This document shows positions 59,041 to 64,000 of a stretch of 64,000 nucleotides of DNA, one piece after another. Position 1 is the first letter of the stretch, and each line of letters opens with the position of its first letter. This stretch comes from Acheta domesticus. Lineage: Eukaryota > Arthropoda > Insecta > Orthoptera > Gryllidae. The notes below the pieces were generated by a model. The model did not search any database, was not told where the DNA came from, and was given only the letters and a program-made list of their open reading frames with translations. The stretch spans positions 6,487,371 to 6,551,370 of the forward strand of contig JAHLJT010000631.1 in assembly GCA_031308135.1 (NCBI GenBank). Reading direction: 5' to 3'. Made by a program: the position numbers and the translations under genes.

Positions 59041-59690
59041 GCTCCACATGTAATACATACTCTTACTAGCATTATGCATCAAAGGAACACTGGACTAAAA
59101 GTGAAAACAAGCATAGCCGAAATACAAACAGCAAAAATACAAATTAAATGTGGCAGCTTCCAAGGTGACGCCTTAAGTCTTATCTAGTTCTGCATGGTAC
59201 TCAATCTTATATCCAGTAGCTCGAATGATACGCCATGTGGATATCAGTAACAAAACAAAATCACAAGAGACCGACATCAGATTAATCATCTTTTTTATGT
59301 AGACGATTCAAAATTGTACAAAGTAGAGAAACGCGTATGAAATCACAGAGTCCGTCAAGAAGGTATCGGAAGACATCAAAATATCATTCAACCTAGAAAA
59401 ATGCAAGGTCATGGTAATTGAAAAAGGCCGACCTGACAATAGAAAAAACATCGTATCCCTTACTGACAGCACAGGACTAATAAGTATGCAAGATGATGAA
59501 ACTTATAAATACCTCGGACTTAGCCAAAGTCACGGCCTATGCCACACCATAATGAAACAAAATACAACAAGCATTTAAGAGAAGAGAAATATTGGTGCTG
59601 AAGACTAAACTTAACGCAAAATATCTAACAAGAGTAATCAACACATTCGTATCACTGTTATCTTACTCTTTTGGTGTAATCAATGGAAAT
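59041..59690 (+). pseudogene. Second R4-clade LINE relic (RT fragment)
   Basis: Translations in shifting frames give KTSIAEIQTAKIQIKCGSFQ then GDALSL (GxxQGDxLSP motif, 59151), INHLFYVDDSKLYK (59281, the catalytic YVDD), DDETYKYLGL (59493) and KTKLNAKYLTRVINTFV then LLSYSFGVING (59602). The order matches the 54.6-kb element but the residues differ clearly, so it is another family of the same clade. Many stops and frameshifts. It begins right after a (TAA)n array, as a 5'-truncated insertion would. Confidence 0.75.
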
Positions 59691-60900
59691 CCGAAGGCCG
59701 TTGGTTTCTGATGTTGGTGCGTTCGTCAATCAATTCCGAAGGCACCAACATTTTGCGAATATTTTGTGAATAGTGCGAGCGAATCAGAAGAGTGTGAAAT
59801 GGAAAGCGAACGGAGGCCACACCCAATTCAGCGAGCAGAAGTCAATGGCTTTGTGCGGGATCTCAATTTGACGAAAGCCAAGATGAAAATCTTGGCTTCA
59901 GATTACAACAATGGAACCTTTTGGCATCAAGTACCTCTATGTCTGTATACCGGGAACAAAGTAAACAACCCACACAGATATTTTCAATACGAATATCAAT
60001 GCGTGTTTGTAACAATTTGACTGGTATCTTCCCCGCATTTGAATTTGGGCACAATCCCAGTGAATGGCGTCTCTTCTGGATGCTTCAAAGTTAAGTTGAA
60101 AGGCTGTGTTTTTGCATAACGTAAATAATTGGCATTCCATTGCTCTTGCTCATGCAGTGGGAATGAAAAAGACATATGATGAAATGAAAGCTATCTAGCC
60201 ATTAACTACGTATAACACGTTCACCTGGAAGGTCTGTTGTGATTTGAACGTTATAGCCCTATTTCAAGGTTTGCAAAGAATATTAACAAATACTGTTGTT
60301 TTATGTATCTTTGGGATAGCATAAACACAGCAAAACACTACGTACACAGAAATTGGCCGAGACGTGAGAAGCACAAATTGATGAAAGAAATTTTTATCAT
60401 GCTACATTGGTTCAACCAGAAAATATTATTCTTCCACCACTACACATTAAACTTGGCTTAATGAGGTCGTTTTTAAAGTCCTTGCAGAAAGATTGTCTAT
60501 ATTCATGTACTTAAGTTTAAGGAAAAGTTTCCCTGTATTAACGCCGCTAAGCTTAGTGCTGTTATTTTTGTAGGGCTTCTAATAAGGAACCCCCTTCATG
60601 ATTCAGATTATGAGAAATTGATTCGTGATTTGGGTCAAGCCTCTTAACCTCTTGGCTGCCGAATGTCGTAAAAAATACATTTCCTGGATTTTTCCGGATA
60701 ATTTAACTAATGTTAATTATTAGCATGGAGAACGATTCCACGAGGAAATTACCCCAATGGAACGAAGATATGAAGGAAGGTGGGATACTTTCATAATGGA
60801 TGACTTTTGCTGGTTTCTTTGCAGAGAAACTCTTAGTTCAAGATGCAAGAAACAATATTCTGCCTTGTATTTTGAAAAAAAATGAACACATTTTAATACT
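59691..60900 (+). pseudogene. Relic of a multi-copy arthropod protein of unknown function
   Basis: Blocks in order, with frame changes and stops: RAEVNGFVRDLNLTKAKMKI then LASDYNN (59837); NPSEWRLF (60055); YLWDSINTAKHYVHRNWPRR (60306); LVQPENIILPPLHIKLGLMR then SFLKSLQK (60408); FKEKFPCINAAKLSAVIFVG (60518); HGERFHEEITPMERRYEGRW (60725); MDDFCWFLCRE (60797). I recall this block order from a family of uncharacterised proteins present in many copies in arthropod genomes; I cannot name its superfamily and the family has no function known to me. The many-copy distribution suggests it belongs to a mobile element. No terminal repeats were found. At least five frame breaks, so not functional. Confidence 0.65.
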
Positions 60901-61893
60901 GCTTTAAATATTACTTTTTAATTAAAAAAAAATAAGATAAAATATTCGGTTTAACATCTGAAACTATGATGAATTATAGTCATGTAGAATGTATGAATGG
61001 GCTGAAATTAGGTAACTAATAAATGTGATGTGATAGAAAAAGTTCTGTGAATTATATACATTTCATCACCCTCAAATTAGTAAAGATCACCCACTTTTGT
61101 TCCTTTTGCATAATAAGTTTTTTTATTTGTTGCCTAGTGTAATCATTCACAACATCAAAAAAAAAAAATTAAGTCCTTTGCATTCCATTTAATAAGATCC
61201 AAAATAATCTCAAGATTGCCAGTGACAGAGAATTCGTTGGAATCACGTTTTACTATTATTTGGAGACAATCTGAAATGACCGCGTTGCTGGGGTATTTAT
61301 TACAATAATTGACAGGAAGGGGCAATCCATGTATTCTCGCCTTCTTGTATCTATTCTATTTTATCCCTGCTCCATCTTGCCTAACCTCACTCCGCCTTGC
61401 TCCCACCTGGAAATACTCTTCTCTTCTTCACTCACTTTCTCACTAAATATGTTTATATTGTTTTCAAACTGTATTCACTGTAAAATTAAAAAAATAATCA
61501 AATCTAAGCAAACAATAGTAGTAAAACATAAGTGGTAAAACGTAAACAAATAGTGGTAAAACATTTTTTCTTCTCTAGTATTTATAAAGAAAAGTTTGAA
61601 ATTGATATCTGACCTCACGCCGAGGCAACTGAAATATAAATATAGTACTTTTAATTGAATTCGACTCCGCGTTTTAGGGTCCTTGATAAATACTTGCTGT
61701 CGGAAAGGTGCCACTTAGACAATTAGAATATTTCCAAAACTTCGAGATCACACAGCATATCTAGGTTTGACCAAAGTTTTTCTGTTACATAAAAAATAAT
61801 TCTTTTGTCCTATTTTCAACAACCTTGAAAACAGAGTTAACACGCATTCAATTCCTTCCATTTCTCACTAATCTTTTACTTCAATTATACTTC
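60901..61893. other. No gene seen
   Basis: AT-rich. The frame at 61329 has no domain. No end of the upstream relic's host element could be recognised here. Confidence 0.5.
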
Positions 61894-62278
61894 TGGTTGA
61901 TCCCGGGTTTAGGGTGGCACTGTTATTTTGGTTCACTGATTCTGTTCATTAGAGAGGAATCGACTCCATGAACTGAATCCTTGTTTAGTATTCGCATATA
62001 GTAAAGTTCGCGTATAGTGATGTTAACGTAATAAATATAATTATTGAAAATAAATTATATTTCACAAACTCGTACTGCTTAAACTTTTGTTATTCACAAA
62101 CTCATTCTGCTTAAACTATGCATTTTGTGTATATTTATGCTTTGACCTAACAAAATTAATCAATGCCAGCGAAATTATTCGCGAGTTCTCAAGTGAACCG
62201 CGCCACGAGAATCACGAAAAATAATGAATCTCAAAAGGAACCAAAGGAACCGTGCCACCCTAAACCCAGGATCAACCA
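61894..62278. repeat. 385-bp inverted-repeat element (MITE)
   Basis: Ends are 27-bp inverted repeats with one mismatch: left begins tggttgatcccgggtttagg; right ends ccaggatcaacca preceded by gccaccctaaac. TTC lies directly outside both ends, possibly a 3-bp target duplication. The interior is AT-rich and non-coding. Confidence 0.8.
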
Positions 62279-62400
62279 TTCTTCTTTCCAAACCTACTTT
62301 CATCAATTTAAATAATCATTCCTTCATCAGCAAAAGGTACGCTTTCTTCACAGTAATAAATCACTTCCCTACAAAAATTCATCCGTCACAGTTTCAGCCT

Positions 62401-63100
62401 AAAGGCTGATTTACACGTTGCCAGTAAACGTGCCAGTTGAGGTTGCCAGCAACTGGCAAGTGGTGACTGGCAACGTGTAAACGCCTGGTTGCCAGTGACT
62501 GGCAAGACCTTCGCGCCAGTCACTGTCGATGCCAGCTGAACAAGAATGTTTGGTTTACTGGCATGCTCACGCTCTCCTCCACCACCATGGTGTCCGCCAC
62601 GGCGATCCTCCGGGTCCCAACACGTGTTTACACTGCTTTTTTCTTGCACAGTGATCAACGTAAGCTTAATATTATTATTTATAAAAGTGATTGAGAAACA
62701 GAAGTTCTCTTGAATAACGGAAGAACGAAATGACAAGTTTGATTATATACAGCATCGGAACATTTGTGGGATAGTTTTTACCAGAACCGCGAGGCCATAA
62801 ATGCCGCATTTCTGGCAGTTGCAAATAAAATGGAGATAGATAACTTCTCAAAGGTAAATTAAGTGAATAGGATAAAATGTTTACGGAACATTGGCTTTAC
62901 ACACTGTTGTTTGAGCGCCGAAAACTTATCAGCAGCACGTCGCAAAGAGCTAACAGCGGCGAGAAAAATATCTCATCTTGCAAACCATTACTAGCACTGT
63001 GTAAACAACTATTGCCAGTCGCACAGAGCGCTAGCGCTGTCCAGGTGCTGGCAAACTCGTAAATGGCACACCAGAACTGGCAGCGTGTAAATCAGCCTTT
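62401..63100. mobile_element. 700-bp Harbinger-like non-autonomous element
   Basis: Ends: left aaaggctgatttacacg then TTGCCAGT; the right end on the minus strand is the same for 24 of 25 bases. The left part is crowded with gccagt/actggc units and holds an internal inverted copy of the terminal sequence (actggcaacgtgtaaac, 62466). The interior carries a MADF/SANT-like remnant (62755). The TIR style and that domain suggest PIF/Harbinger, but a clear 3-bp TWA duplication is not visible. Confidence 0.7.
62740..62865 (+). pseudogene. MADF/SANT-like domain remnant in the Harbinger-like element
   Basis: The + strand reads HLWDSFYQNREAINAAFLAV then ANKMEIDNFSK. This matches the MADF-type DNA-binding domain (…LW…..Y.NR..…A…IA..M) found in the second protein of Harbinger transposons and in host MADF proteins. 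Only about 35 residues remain, without an open frame on either side. Confidence 0.55.
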
Positions 63101-64000
63101 ACTCTCAAATCATTCACAATAACTTTCATTTCACGCGTTCAACTCGCAAATACGTAATAATAATACTTAAAGTACTGCAACTAAACAAAACAATTTCATG
63201 TAGAATAAATATATGGGTGCAATCATGTATACCTTTTTACGACAATATCAAATATCCGTCAGCAAAATGCAGTTTTCCAAACATTTCATATATGAATAAG
63301 TATACTTCTCTCTTGTACACCTAAAACATTCACGTCTAGACGCAATTAAAATCAATATCCAAGTTATTTTTATAAATAGAGTGAAGAAAAACAGCCAGAA
63401 TCATTCTTAAATATAAACATTTGAATTAAACAATTGACGGTAAAATCAACAGTCTTCACCTAACATACAGGTACTCGCAAGTCTGTGCATTAATGAACTC
63501 AATCGTAGGCCTCAGTAGTCATCCTCTGGTGGCGCGCGGCTTGACATTGATGCACTCTTGAATCTATGATTTAATCATAGGCGAAAAAGTCCAGAAAAGT
63601 AATTATTTTGTGAATATATTATTTGTGAATTATTAAGTTATAAATGTTTGTTAGAATGAAATATTTAAAAAAAAACACCGCTTTAAAATATTGTTTAAGA
63701 ATTGCCGTGAAAAAAAAACTAAAAAGAATCAAAAAAGGAAAATATATCGAGAGATACCAGCGCACAGAAGAACATAAGCAGTGAATGATGGCCCTTGTAA
63801 CTAGAAATACGGAACATTACCTATTTAAATAAGTGGGCAAATAATTTCATAGCAAGGATCACTGCATTAGATGCCCAAGCATTCAATCTATGCGCCGCGT
63901 CCTCCCCACTGTGCAATGGGAGGCTGATCTCATTGCCTAACCCCCACTACTTGCACTTTCGCGGGCAGACGGCCGGCTCTTGAGTGGAGAATGCCCGCGG
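63101..64000. other. No gene seen
   Basis: AT-rich, with a GC-richer segment from 63890 to the window end that could be the edge of a feature continuing outside. Confidence 0.5.

Overview
The window reads as low-gene-density nuclear DNA of a large-genome arthropod, most likely an insect. The AT-rich background, kilobase-scale introns and metazoan splice signals (gtgagt donors, Y-rich tracts before cag acceptors) point that way. So do the transposable-element families: R4/Dong, Jockey, mariner, Tc1, hAT, Harbinger-like and a tRNA-derived SINE. I cannot fix the order; a polyneopteran such as an orthopteran is only a guess.

One host gene can be reconstructed with confidence: a secreted 113-residue single-domain von Willebrand factor type C (SVWC) protein on the + strand. 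Its three coding exons are 34400-34493, 38349-38490 and 41580-41685. The intron phases agree (1, then 2), the eight cysteines sit in the family pattern, and 342 nt give exactly 114 codons including the stop. A TATA promoter at 23277 with a short non-coding exon ending in ccag/gtgagt at 23354 is a plausible start of the same gene. That would imply an intron of about 11 kb, since a matching acceptor lies directly before the ATG. The gene would then span roughly 23.3-42.35 kb.

The first 23 kb holds no recognisable host gene. It contains at least six copies of a long AT-rich repeat (family A), an internally deleted hAT element with a perfect 8-bp target duplication inserted in one of them, tRNA-derived SINEs, small MITEs, relics of mariner and Tc1 transposases, two CpG-rich patches and a long (GCC)n tract.

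The introns of the SVWC gene (23.4-41.6 kb) hold a deleted mariner with both ends and TA duplication, two reverse SINEs, a large fold-back repeat, a solo LTR, a duplicated intronic repeat, and an hAT-type MITE 41 bp past a splice donor.

The last 20 kb is a nest of transposons: a second copy of that MITE, a tandem 150-bp duplication, a 5'-truncated Jockey-like LINE inserted inside another repeat, a nearly full-length R4/Dong LINE inside a (TAA)n array, and a second decayed R4-clade fragment next to another (TAA)n array. Beyond these lie a decayed member of a multi-copy arthropod protein family of unknown function and two inverted-repeat elements, one with a Harbinger-type MADF/SANT remnant. 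All transposon coding regions seen here are broken. The least explained items are the relic at 59.7-60.9 kb, family A and the intronic fold-back at 32.3 kb.
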